NCBI GenBank assembly: GCA_029558905.1
Contig: JAKQCX010000015.1
Location: 166,307-230,306 of the forward strand
Length of the DNA: 64,000 nucleotides
Direction of reading: 5' to 3'
Source of the DNA: Pseudomonadota bacterium
Lineage (GTDB): Bacteria; Pseudomonadota; Gammaproteobacteria; Burkholderiales; Thiobacillaceae
Made by a program: the position numbers and the translations under genes
Notes under the pieces: model-generated
Seen by the model: only the letters and a program-made list of their open reading frames with translations
The model's database searches: none
What the model was told of the DNA's origin: nothing
In this document: positions 9,548 to 18,097 of the stretch, one piece after another
How positions within the stretch are numbered: the first letter of the stretch is position 1
Layout: each line of letters begins with the position of its first letter

Positions 9548-10381
9548 TCAGATTTTCCGACGCCGGGCCAGACCCAGACCGGTCAGGGCCAGGCCCATGA
9601 GAGCCAGCGTGCCCGGCTCCGGCACCACCTGCACTGGCCTGGAGGTGATCTGCACGACGAACTGGGCGGGGGTGTTGGCGGTTTCCATGGTCTCGAAGCC
9701 GATGCACCCTGGCGCGGCGCCCGCCGCGCTGCATGCGGCGCCGGATAGCGGCTGGAGGCCGTTGGTCTTCTCGAAAAAGCTCACGAAGTAGGTGTGCGAG
9801 GAGCTCGCATCATCCGGGTCTGTCATGGTGAAGGAGTAGTTCAGGGCACCCTGGCTGATGACGAAGATATCCGCGCAGCCATTGGCGTTGACCCCCACGC
9901 CATAGGTCCCGCCATCCGCACACGCACTGGGCCTTGGGTCGTTGTCCGTCTCCTCGAAGTTGATCTTGTACGTCATGGTCTGGGAAGGCATCGCCGGGCC
10001 GGCCGGTACCAGAGGGGTCAGCGTCAGGGTGGACCAGATATCGACGGAGCTCAGGCTGGTGCCGGTGATGGGCTGGTTGTAGTGCGTGATGATCACGCTG
10101 TCCACCGCCGCGCCGTCGGTAAAGACCGGAGAGGAGAGGTAGGGGGTGGAACTGGTGCCGCCCTGCGTGATGGTGAGGCCGCTTTGTCCGCTGCCGGTGG
10201 AAGTTCCCCACCACAGATATTGGGCATTCACGTTGTCTTTCGTGATGCCGGACGCAGGCAGCACGGAGTTGTTGTCGAAACGGGTCCATACCCCCAGGGA
10301 CCACTGCGAGATCGCGGTGGCCTGTGCCATGGAAGGCGCGAGGATGGCCGCGCACAGGGTGGAAAGAAGCAGTTTTTTCAT
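9548..10381 (-). CDS. THxN-family PEP-CTERM surface protein
   Basis: Exported protein of 277 aa. It has a signal peptide (MKKLLLSTLCAAILAPSMAQA), a THYN motif at residues 99-102 that gives the THxN family its name, and a C-terminal sorting signal from residue 253: VPEP, a hydrophobic helix, then ARRRKI. PEP-CTERM proteins are cut by exosortase and are typically linked to exopolysaccharide or floc matrix; the function of the THxN group is unknown. Four cysteines (two pairs) in the mature part could form disulfides. An AAGGAG ribosome site precedes the ATG. A sigma-54-type promoter lies upstream and a strong terminator downstream, so it is a single-gene unit. The exosortase gene itself is not in this window. 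Confidence 0.88.
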   Translation of the reverse strand: MKKLLLSTLCAAILAPSMAQATAISQWSLGVWTRFDNNSVLPASGITKDNVNAQYLWWGTSTGSGQSGLTITQGGTSSTPYLSSPVFTDGAAVDSVIITHYNQPITGTSLSSVDIWSTLTLTPLVPAGPAMPSQTMTYKINFEETDNDPRPSACADGGTYGVGVNANGCADIFVISQGALNYSFTMTDPDDASSSHTYFVSFFEKTNGLQPLSGAACSAAGAAPGCIGFETMETANTPAQFVVQITSRPVQVVPEPGTLALMGLALTGLGLARRRKI

Positions 10382-10423
10382 GATGACACTCCTTCGAGTC
10401 GCTGCGTCGGGTATGCAGCTATA

Positions 10424-10440
10424 AGCATTAAGTGTGCCAA
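10424..10440 (-). promoter_or_regulatory. Sigma-54 (-24/-12) promoter of the PEP-CTERM gene
   Basis: On the minus strand TTGGCACACTTAATGCT matches the RpoN consensus TGGCAC-N5-TTGC with one change (ATGC). The GG (10437-10438) and GC (10425-10426) are separated by exactly 10 b. Expected transcription begins near 10413, leaving a leader of about 30 b that contains the AAGGAG site. The surroundings are AT-rich compared with the neighbouring genes. Confidence 0.7.
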
Positions 10441-10527
10441 TATATTTTCTCTTTAGTAATAAACTACTTGCGCGCGACGCGGGAAACCCCGGACCGGAGG
10501 TGTAAGAAAAATCGACGCTGGCAAGGC

Positions 10528-13311
10528 TTAGTCGCCCAGCCGTTTCCTGAGGGCTTCCGCCTGGGGACGTTCCGGGAAGGCCTGGGTACCGCTGTCCAGC
10601 AGCTTGCGCAGCAGGGCGCGGGCATCGTTCTGCGCCCCGGTTCTGTGCAGGGCGGCGGCCAGGTGATAGGCCACCTGGGGCTGGTCCGGCAGGGCCTGGT
10701 GGGCCTGGCGCAGGAGGGACAGGGCCTCGGCCGGCTGGTCGGCTTGTAGCAGAAGCCAGCCAAGGGTGTCGGCGATGTGCGGGTTTTCCGGCGCGCCCGC
10801 GCGGGCGCGCCGGGCCAGATCCAGGGCGCGCCCGTCGCCCTGACGGGCATAGAGCAGGGCCAGATTGTTGAGCACGGCGGGCAGGCCGGGGCGCAGTCCC
10901 TGAATCTCCTCGAAGAAGGCTATGGCCTGGTCCGGCCGTGCGCCGGTCATGGCGGCCTCGGCGCGATAGATGCGCACCGGGATGTCGGTCGGGTGCCTGG
11001 CCAGCCAGTCCGCCAGGGCCTTGTCCGCCTCGGCCTGGCGCCCGGCCAGGACCAGGGCGTTGTGCAGGCTGACCATGGCGGTGCCGCCACCCTGCTTGTC
11101 GATACCCTTGCGATAGGCATCGGCCGCCGCGGAGTAACGGTTCTGGGCCCGCATGACGTCACCCTCGAAGATATGGCCGGTGGCATCCCCGGGACGCCGG
11201 GCCTGCACCTTGCGCGCAGTCTCCAGGGCGGCGTTGTATTTGCGCTCGGCGAGGTCCAGGGCCACGAGTTCGATCTGCGCATCCAGGTAATCGGGCTGCA
11301 GGCCGAGTGCTCGGCCCAGGGCATAGCGGGCCTCCTGCCGGTTGTCGTTGATGGCCAGCAACAGGCGGGCATATTGCAGCTGCACCGGGGCGGAATTGGG
11401 CAGGGCAATGGTGGCCAGACGCTGGGCACTGGCCAGGGCATTGTCCTTCTCGCCGGCGGCCAGTTGCACATCCGCCAGCAGGGCAAGGACATCCGCCGCG
11501 CCGGGTCGGAGCTTCTCGGCCTGGCGTGCCTGTTCCAGGGCCTTGTAGGCCTGGCCCTGGGAGAGGAGATAGCGGCTTAGCTCCATGCGCGGGGCCAGCG
11601 CGGTGGGATGATCCTTGATCACCTCTTCCAGGCCGACCAGACGTTCCTTGGCATTGCCCTGCAGCCCGGCGATGCGGGAGCGCAGGAGCTGGGCCTCCAG
11701 GTGTTTGGGGTGCTGGGCCAGGACGGCTTGCACCCGCTTTCCGGCCTCGGCCGGCCTGTTCTCGGCCAGGTCGACACGGGCCAGGTTGAGGGCCGCAGCC
11801 GTATCCTTGGGCACGGCCTGCAGGCGGGCCTCCAGAACCCGGCGCGCACCGGCCAGGTCCTTTTTGTCGAGCAGGGCCTGGGCCTGCAGCGCCGCGGTCT
11901 CCCCCTGTCCGGGCCAGCGCTTTGCGATATCCGCCAGCTGCGACAGGGCGGATTCGGATTCCTGCATGGCCAGCTGTGCCCGTACCAGGGCATATCGGGC
12001 CTGGAGGTTGTCCGGCGCATATTGCACGGCCAGCTGCAGATGCGTCTGGGCCGCAGCGTATTCCTGCGCGGCCAGCAGGGCCTGGGCCATGGCCATGTGC
12101 GCATCGGCGGAGCGGGGATCCGCGGCCAGGGCACGCTGCAGGAACTTTCTGGTGAGGTCGGGTTTGTTGTCGTGCTGGTGCGCGCTGGCGGCCAGCAGCA
12201 GAGCCGTGGTATCCCTGCTGTCCTCCTTGATGAGGGGCGCGAGGACCTCCAGGGCATCCCGGTTGCGCCGCACCTGGATCAGGGCATTGGCCAGCAGCCT
12301 GCGGATGTGGGCATCTTCCGGATGGGCCAGGTGGTAACGGGACAGGCTGCGCCAGGCCGCCTCGTAATCTCCCAGCTTGGCGGCCGCGCGGCCATGCACG
12401 ACCAGGGAGGGCAGATGATCGGGCAGTTCCTTGAGGGCCGCGGCAGCGGCCTGGCGAGCCGTGGCAAAGTCGTTTTTTCCATAGGCCAGAATGGCCTGCA
12501 GGGATTTGACCAGTGGGCTGTCGGGATACTCCCTGAGCAGGCGTTCGCTTTCCACTCGGGCCGGTTCGACCTGGCCTTGCAGGAAACGGGTCAGGGCCTG
12601 GCCGGTGCGCGCCGGCACGGAATCGGCATCCAGCCTGGCGGCTTCTGCATACTGCCTTTCCGCCTCCGCCAGGTTGCCCAGACCATATTCCATGTTGCCG
12701 AACTCGACCCGGGTGCGTGCGTTCTTCGGGTCCAGGGCCAGGGCCTTTTCGAACTGCACGCGCGCTGCTTCAGGCCCTTCGCGCATGCGGGCGCAACGGG
12801 CCAGCCCCCAATAGGCGGCGGCCAGGTTGGCATCCAGTCTGAGGGCCTCCTGGTATTGGGCGCAGCCCACATCGATCTGCCCCAGGCCCAACTGGGCGTC
12901 GGCGTGCATGCGCACCAGGTCGGCGCGCGTGGACAGGGCCTTGGCGGCGGCGGGATTGAGCAGTTCCAGCACCCGCTTGTAGTCACCGTTGAGCAGCAGG
13001 GCCTCTCCCAAGGAGGGAGCCACCTGGTCTTCGTCCATGCCCAGCTGGCGGGCCTGCAGCAGTTCCTTCTCCGCGCTGCCGCCCATGCCCTGGCGCAGGT
13101 AGAGCCCTGCCAGGGCAAAACGTGCCTCGGCGTTGCCGGGCTCCTGCTGTATGGCATTCTTGTACTCGATGATTGCGCCCTTCAGGTCTCCGGTCCGGCT
13201 CAGGCTCTGGGCCTGGTCCAGATGCTGCCGGGCCTGCTGACCACCGTCCGAGCAGCCCCATTGCGTGAGGGCCAGTGCAAGGGCCAGAGGCGTCAGGGTG
13301 CGCTTGAGCAT
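10528..13311 (-). CDS. prsT: PEP-CTERM system TPR-repeat lipoprotein PrsT
   Basis: Predicted lipoprotein of 927 aa: a short signal sequence ends in a lipobox-like TQWGC at about residue 20, then nearly the whole chain is tandem tetratricopeptide repeats (for example AIIEYKNAIQQEPGNAEARFALAGLYLRQG early and VLNNLALLYARQGDGRALDLARRA late). Length and architecture match PrsT, which accompanies exosortase and exopolysaccharide loci and probably forms a periplasmic or outer-membrane scaffold. It lies upstream of the PEP-CTERM gene on the same strand, but that gene has its own promoter. The ATG at 13311 is taken because upstream codons would put a charged stretch before the signal peptide. The other exosortase genes are absent here. 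Confidence 0.87.
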   Translation of the reverse strand: MLKRTLTPLALALALTQWGCSDGGQQARQHLDQAQSLSRTGDLKGAIIEYKNAIQQEPGNAEARFALAGLYLRQGMGGSAEKELLQARQLGMDEDQVAPSLGEALLLNGDYKRVLELLNPAAAKALSTRADLVRMHADAQLGLGQIDVGCAQYQEALRLDANLAAAYWGLARCARMREGPEAARVQFEKALALDPKNARTRVEFGNMEYGLGNLAEAERQYAEAARLDADSVPARTGQALTRFLQGQVEPARVESERLLREYPDSPLVKSLQAILAYGKNDFATARQAAAAALKELPDHLPSLVVHGRAAAKLGDYEAAWRSLSRYHLAHPEDAHIRRLLANALIQVRRNRDALEVLAPLIKEDSRDTTALLLAASAHQHDNKPDLTRKFLQRALAADPRSADAHMAMAQALLAAQEYAAAQTHLQLAVQYAPDNLQARYALVRAQLAMQESESALSQLADIAKRWPGQGETAALQAQALLDKKDLAGARRVLEARLQAVPKDTAAALNLARVDLAENRPAEAGKRVQAVLAQHPKHLEAQLLRSRIAGLQGNAKERLVGLEEVIKDHPTALAPRMELSRYLLSQGQAYKALEQARQAEKLRPGAADVLALLADVQLAAGEKDNALASAQRLATIALPNSAPVQLQYARLLLAINDNRQEARYALGRALGLQPDYLDAQIELVALDLAERKYNAALETARKVQARRPGDATGHIFEGDVMRAQNRYSAAADAYRKGIDKQGGGTAMVSLHNALVLAGRQAEADKALADWLARHPTDIPVRIYRAEAAMTGARPDQAIAFFEEIQGLRPGLPAVLNNLALLYARQGDGRALDLARRARAGAPENPHIADTLGWLLLQADQPAEALSLLRQAHQALPDQPQVAYHLAAALHRTGAQNDARALLRKLLDSGTQAFPERPQAEALRKRLGD

Positions 13312-13410
13312 TTCGCGGACCTCGTCGGTGGATTCGTAAATCGGATACGAGCCGGCAGAATATATCAACCTGCCCGGCCGGAGACGCGGGCCGCGCCCGG
13401 CACGCCGCTC

Positions 13411-13782
13411 TCAGATTCTCAGGATCGATTCCAGTTCCGCCTGTGCGACCGGCAGGGTCAGGGCGGCGTCGATGCGGAAGCGCTGGCGCACCTTTTCCAG
13501 GGCATGGACATGGCGGGCCTCATAGAGCACCACCACCTTCACCTCTGGCATGGATTGCAGCGTGGCCAGCAGGGATTCCAGGTTGCTCAGGCGGTCGCGG
13601 AAGTCGGGCTGGAAGTAGAAGTCGGCGACGATGACGGCAGGTTTTTCCTTGCGGATACGACTGATGGCCCTGCGTACGGCAATTTCGGTGGCCACACGGT
13701 AGCCCAGACCCTCGAAGATGGGGCGTAGGTTGGGATAGGCCAGCAGTTCGATGAGGTTGAGCAGCAGCGGGGTGTCGGACAT
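13411..13782 (-). CDS. Degenerate response-regulator-like receiver protein
   Basis: Protein of 123 aa with the size and alternation of a CheY-like receiver. AVIVADFYF places Asp54 where the phosphoacceptor would be, and VKVVVLYEA and AALTLPV occupy the beta4 and beta5 positions. The conserved Thr/Ser after beta4 and the Lys-Pro after beta5 are missing, and no acidic pair is seen at the N-terminus, so it is probably not phosphorylated in the usual way. No output domain. It sits between topB and prsT on the same strand, about 100 b from prsT and 27 b upstream of the topB stop. Function unknown. Confidence 0.65.
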   Translation of the reverse strand: MSDTPLLLNLIELLAYPNLRPIFEGLGYRVATEIAVRRAISRIRKEKPAVIVADFYFQPDFRDRLSNLESLLATLQSMPEVKVVVLYEARHVHALEKVRQRFRIDAALTLPVAQAELESILRI

Positions 13783-13809
13783 GGTTATGCGGGCGTGCGG
13801 CCGGCGGCC

Positions 13810-16497
13810 TCACTTCCCGGCCTTGGCGGCCTTTTCCGTCAGCAGGGCCACGGCCTCTTCCAAGGTCACTTCCTCCAGGCCGCGGCCTCTGGGAATGGAG
13901 GCCATGAGTCTGCCGTGCTGCACATAGGGGCCGAAGCGGCCGGACTTGATCTGCACCGGCTTGCCATCGGCAGGATGGGTGCCCAGTTCCCGTGCCGCCG
14001 ACACCGGCTTGACGACGCCCTTGGTCCGCGGCTCCCGGGCCTCGAACTCGAAGCCCACCTTGCCGTCCTTGTCCCGCGCCAGGAAGGCGGAGAACTTGCG
14101 CCGGGTGCGGGCGGAGACGAAGCCGGTCAGCAAGTCCGTCTTGCCCTCCGCCAGCAGCTTGCGCATCTGGGCGGGCTCCACCGGCTGCTGCAGGATCAGC
14201 TTGCCGCTGCGGAAATCGCAGGACTTGGCGGCACCGACGCTGCGCTCGCAGACATAGGCTGTGCCGCGCTCGAACACCCGCGCCCCGCATTTCGGGCAGG
14301 GCCCCAGGGATTCCTGGCCGGAGAAGTCCACTTCCTCCGCCTCCGCCTCCCCCTCGCGGGGCTGGCCAAAGTCGAACTCGGGCTGTTTCTCGTCATTGAG
14401 GCGGATTTCCGCATCGAAGGGCCGGCCCATCTTGTTGCGAAATCCGGTGAGGGGACCTGCATGGCCCTGCCGCAGCAGGGTTTCCATCTCTTCCACCTCG
14501 AACTGGCGGCCGGCGACGATCTTCCAGGTGCTCCAGTCGCAGGACTGACAGGCGAACTTCTTGTAGTTCTCCTTCACCACGCCGCCGCACTTCGGGCAGG
14601 GGGTGGCGAGAGTGGCGAAATTGCCCGGTACCGTATCGGATTCGTAGCGCTTGGCGCGTTCCACGATGTCCTGGGCCAGGCCGGTGATGTGGGCCATGAA
14701 GGCGTCGCGGCTCAGACCCCCCTTTTCCATCTGCGCCAGCTTGTATTCCCAGGCACCGGTCATCTGCGGCGAGGCCAGCTCGGTGATGCCCAGGCCGCGC
14801 AGCAGGGTGATGAGGGAGAAGGCCTTGGCGGTGGGCACCAGTTCCTTGCCTTCCCGGTGTAGATAGGCCTCGGCAATGAGGTTTTCGATGATCTGGGCGC
14901 GGGTGGCTGGGGTACCCAGGCCCCGGCCCGCCATGGCGGCCCGCAGTTCCTCGTCCTCCACCATCTTGCCGGCACCCTCCATGGCGGTGAGCAGTGTGGC
15001 CTCGGTGAAACGGGCAGGCGGTCGGGTGTGGGCGGCCTTGAGGCTGACGTCCTCGGTCCGCAGGGTTTCGTCCGGCACCAGGGGAGGCAGGCTAGGACCG
15101 GCCCCGGGCTCGTCGTCCGACTGTGCACCCTTGCCATACACCACCAGCCAGCCAGGGTTCACCAGCACCCGGCCTTCGGTCTTGAAGGCGTGCCGCTGCC
15201 CGGCGGCGGCAATGTGGGTGATGCGGGTGGTGATCTGGTATTCCGCCGCCGGATAGAACACCGCCAGGAAGCGGCGGGTCACCATGTCGTAGATCTTTTC
15301 TTCCGCCTCGGACAGGGCCTTGGGGGCATTGCCCGTGGGGATGATGGCGAAGTGATCGGAGATCTTGGCGTTGTTGAAGATGCGCTTGTTGGGTCTCACC
15401 CAGCCGCGGGCGGCGATCTCCGCGGCGAAGTGCCCATAACCCTCCGGCAGGTTCTGCAGCAGGCCCTTGACCGTGCCCACATAGTCTTCCGGCAGGGCGC
15501 GGGCGTCGGTGCGCGGATAGGTGAGCAGCTTGTGCCTCTCATACAGGGCCTGGGCCAGGGCCAGGGTGGTCTTGGCGGAAAAGCCGAAGCGGCCGTTGGC
15601 CTCCCGCTGCAGGCTGGTCAGGTCGTAGAGCGGGGGCGAGAGCTGGCTGGAGGGCTTGGTCTCTTCCCGGGCCCGGGCCGGTCGACCCAGGCAGGCATCC
15701 CGGATGGCACGGGCCGTCTGCTCGTCCCAAATGCGCCAGGCGGTGAGCTGTTCGTCCTCCTCGTCCTTCTTGAATCCTTCGTCGAACCAGCGTCCGCTGT
15801 ATTCCCCCTTGCCGCCCAGGAAAAGTGCCTCCAGCTCCCAGTAGGCCCGGGACTTGAAGGCGCGGATCCTTTCTTCCCGCTCCACCACGATGGACAGGGT
15901 GGGGGTCTGTACCCGGCCCACGGTGGTGAGATGGAAGCCGCCGGTCCTGGAATTGAAGGCGGTCATGGCGCGGGTGCCGTTGATGCCGATGAGCCAGTCG
16001 CTCTCGGCGCGACACACGGCCGCGGTGCGCAAGCCTTCCACCTCCGAGGCCTCGCGCAGGCTGTCGAAGCCTGCACGGATGGCGCCTGGTGTCATGGACT
16101 GCAGCCACAGGCGGTGGATGGGTTTCTGGGTGCCGCTGTGCCGAACGATGTAGTTGAAGATGAGTTCGCCTTCACGGCCCGCGTCACAGGCGTTGATGAG
16201 ACCGCTGACGTCCTTGCGTCTGATGAGACGGGTGAGGAGTCTGAGCCGGTCCTCGGTCTTTTCGATGGGTCTCAGGGCAAAACGGGGGGGAATGACCGGC
16301 AGGTGCGCGAAGGACCATTTGCCACGCTTGACCTCGTATTCCTCGGGTACCGTCAGCTCCAGCAGGTGACCGATGGCGGAGGACAGGACATAGTCGTCGG
16401 ACTCGTAATGGTCCTTGCCCTTGCTGAACCCACCCAGGGCCCGGGCGATATCCTGGGCCACCGAAGGCTTTTCGGCGATGATGAGACGTTTGCTCAC
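13810..16497 (-). CDS. topB: DNA topoisomerase III with extended C-terminus
   Basis: Type IA topoisomerase of 895 aa. The Toprim domain starts KRLIIAEKPSVAQDIARALG and carries the acidic motif DAGREGE (about residue 131); the catalytic tyrosine is in LLTYPRTDA. This passes single DNA strands through a transient break and helps resolve recombination and replication intermediates. Compared with the roughly 650-residue E. coli TopB, the C-terminus is longer by about 240 residues. It has two four-cysteine, zinc-ribbon-like units (CPKCGGVV...CQSCDW and CPKCGARV...SCDF) and tail repeats, as in other betaproteobacterial homologues. The start is GTG (16497), fixed by the conserved N-terminus; the ribosome site is weak. 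It follows smg after 12 b. Confidence 0.93.
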   Translation of the reverse strand: MSKRLIIAEKPSVAQDIARALGGFSKGKDHYESDDYVLSSAIGHLLELTVPEEYEVKRGKWSFAHLPVIPPRFALRPIEKTEDRLRLLTRLIRRKDVSGLINACDAGREGELIFNYIVRHSGTQKPIHRLWLQSMTPGAIRAGFDSLREASEVEGLRTAAVCRAESDWLIGINGTRAMTAFNSRTGGFHLTTVGRVQTPTLSIVVEREERIRAFKSRAYWELEALFLGGKGEYSGRWFDEGFKKDEEDEQLTAWRIWDEQTARAIRDACLGRPARAREETKPSSQLSPPLYDLTSLQREANGRFGFSAKTTLALAQALYERHKLLTYPRTDARALPEDYVGTVKGLLQNLPEGYGHFAAEIAARGWVRPNKRIFNNAKISDHFAIIPTGNAPKALSEAEEKIYDMVTRRFLAVFYPAAEYQITTRITHIAAAGQRHAFKTEGRVLVNPGWLVVYGKGAQSDDEPGAGPSLPPLVPDETLRTEDVSLKAAHTRPPARFTEATLLTAMEGAGKMVEDEELRAAMAGRGLGTPATRAQIIENLIAEAYLHREGKELVPTAKAFSLITLLRGLGITELASPQMTGAWEYKLAQMEKGGLSRDAFMAHITGLAQDIVERAKRYESDTVPGNFATLATPCPKCGGVVKENYKKFACQSCDWSTWKIVAGRQFEVEEMETLLRQGHAGPLTGFRNKMGRPFDAEIRLNDEKQPEFDFGQPREGEAEAEEVDFSGQESLGPCPKCGARVFERGTAYVCERSVGAAKSCDFRSGKLILQQPVEPAQMRKLLAEGKTDLLTGFVSARTRRKFSAFLARDKDGKVGFEFEAREPRTKGVVKPVSAARELGTHPADGKPVQIKSGRFGPYVQHGRLMASIPRGRGLEEVTLEEAVALLTEKAAKAGK

Positions 16498-16509
16498 GGG
16501 GGTGATCGA

Positions 16510-16974
16510 TCAGTGGCAGATGGGGCGGTCGCCATCCTCGGCGCCGCGCACCAGATCCTCCAGCCAGAGCACGTCATCTGCACCCTTGAGCTTCCACATG
16601 GCCAGCATGGCGATCCACTTCATGCTCTGGGCGGATACCTCCGCATCGGGCAGGGCCAGGGCCTGGTTGATGACCCACTCGCGGCCGTGTGGCGGCAACA
16701 GGCCGGCGCTTTCGAGAAAAGCCAGGAAGCCGCGTCCTTCCACATCCAATCGCCGCATCTCATCGGCACCATAGATACGGCTGGCACGGGAGCTGGCCAG
16801 GCCCGCGTCGGCTTCCACCCCCAGCATCTCCAGGCCGGAGAGCCAATCCAGGGCTTCGCTGATCTCCCCGGAGTCGAAGCCCGCAGCCGTGAGCTTGCGA
16901 CTCAACTGGTGCGTGTCCGGGATCCTGTCCAGCAGAAGATAGGTATCGTAGAGGTAGAGTAGGATGTCGAACAT
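16510..16974 (-). CDS. smg: Smg family protein (DUF494)
   Basis: Protein of 154 aa beginning MFDILLYLYDTYLLLDRIPD, as in the Smg/DUF494 family (E. coli 157 aa). The family is small, helical and cytoplasmic, and is found next to dprA in many proteobacteria; its function is unsettled. The C-terminus keeps the conserved EWVINQALAL and WIAMLAMW segments. The ATG at 16974 gives the family start, and the stop of dprA lies 38 b upstream, so the two are probably co-transcribed. Confidence 0.92.
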   Translation of the reverse strand: MFDILLYLYDTYLLLDRIPDTHQLSRKLTAAGFDSGEISEALDWLSGLEMLGVEADAGLASSRASRIYGADEMRRLDVEGRGFLAFLESAGLLPPHGREWVINQALALPDAEVSAQSMKWIAMLAMWKLKGADDVLWLEDLVRGAEDGDRPICH

Positions 16975-17012
16975 GGACCCTGAACAGACGTTTGGGCAAC
17001 CGGGTTGATGGG

Positions 17013-18092
17013 TCAATGCATGCGTTGATAGAGGCCACCGGGCAGGCGGGCCACGCTGCCCGCCATTTCGGCTGAAAGTAGCCTGACGGAAAGCGCATCC
17101 ACCGTCAAGCCAAGGCGCTCCGCCAGCTGATCCAGGGCCAGTGGGCCTGTTGCAAGTGCGTCCAGAACCGGGTCATCGCAGGCGTCGAGCCGCGCGGATG
17201 CGGTGGCGTGGCGACGCAAGTGCACGCCCAGCTCCTCCAGGATGTCGGCGGCGTCCTCCACCAGCTTGGCCCCCTGCTTGATGAGGCGGTGGCAGCCCTT
17301 GGACAGGGGGGAGTGGATGGAACCCGGAATGGCGAACACCTCCCGGCCCTGTTCCGCCGCTAGGCGGGCGGTGATGAGTGAACCGGATTCCGGCGCCGCC
17401 TCCACCACCAGTACCCCCATGGCCAGTCCGCTGATGAGGCGGTTGCGGCGTGGAAAATGCCCTGCCCTGGGTGGCGTCCCCAGGGGAAACTCGGAGACGA
17501 TGGCTCCGTGGGCCGCCAGACGATGGGCCAGGGCCCGATTGCGGGCGGGGTACACCCGGTCCAGGCCGGTGCCTACTACCGCCACGCTGGCACCAAGGCC
17601 CGCCAGGCCACCGGCATGGGCCGCCGCATCCACCCCCAAGGCCAGACCGCTGACGATGGTAAGGCCCGCCTCGGAGAGGGCCTGGGCAAAGGCCGTGGCG
17701 TCGCGCAGACCCTGCTGCGTGGCGTGACGGCTGCCGACGATGGCCAGCATGGGCCGCGCCAGCCAGTCCGGGTCTCCTTTCACGTAGAGCCAGACCGGGG
17801 CATCCTGCAGTTCCAGGAGCCGGGACGGATAGCGGGGATCGGTCTGGGGGACGAAATGGTTTTCCGGCTGCCGTAACCAGGCCAGTGTGGCCTCGACCTG
17901 GGCAGCGGCGGGGTTTTCCCTGGCGTGGGTGATGGCCCGGGCGAGGGTGGAGCCGATGATGGGGCTGAGCTGACGGATGCCGGCGGCCAGGATGCTGCCG
18001 GGGTCGTGAAAAACCGCCAGCAGTCTGCGCAGATTTTCCGGCCCCAGCCCCGCAACGGCTTCCAGGGCCAGCCAGGCTTGGACTTCCTGCAC
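17013..18092 (-). CDS. dprA: DNA-processing protein DprA (Smf)
   Basis: Protein of 359 aa that loads RecA on incoming single-stranded DNA during transformation. Residues 1-80 form the N-terminal helical domain. The Rossmann-like core has VGSRHATQQG (about 117), SGLALGVDAAAHAG, YPARNRAL, SEFPLGTPPRAGHFPRRNRLISGL and VVEAAPESGSLITA. The C-terminal winged-helix (about 305-355) ends GGLYQRMH. The start is a GTG at 18092; the lysM stop is 5 b upstream, suggesting coupled expression. With the type IV pilus genes at 35-40 kb it is compatible with natural competence, although dprA is also kept in non-competent bacteria. Confidence 0.95.
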   Translation of the reverse strand: MQEVQAWLALEAVAGLGPENLRRLLAVFHDPGSILAAGIRQLSPIIGSTLARAITHARENPAAAQVEATLAWLRQPENHFVPQTDPRYPSRLLELQDAPVWLYVKGDPDWLARPMLAIVGSRHATQQGLRDATAFAQALSEAGLTIVSGLALGVDAAAHAGGLAGLGASVAVVGTGLDRVYPARNRALAHRLAAHGAIVSEFPLGTPPRAGHFPRRNRLISGLAMGVLVVEAAPESGSLITARLAAEQGREVFAIPGSIHSPLSKGCHRLIKQGAKLVEDAADILEELGVHLRRHATASARLDACDDPVLDALATGPLALDQLAERLGLTVDALSVRLLSAEMAGSVARLPGGLYQRMH

Positions 18093-18097
18093 CCGGG

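Noticed and set aside
10777..13728. Long plus-strand open frames opposite prsT
   Set aside because: They mirror the codon bias of prsT in a GC-rich genome. The minus-strand TPR protein has clear repeats and a lipobox.
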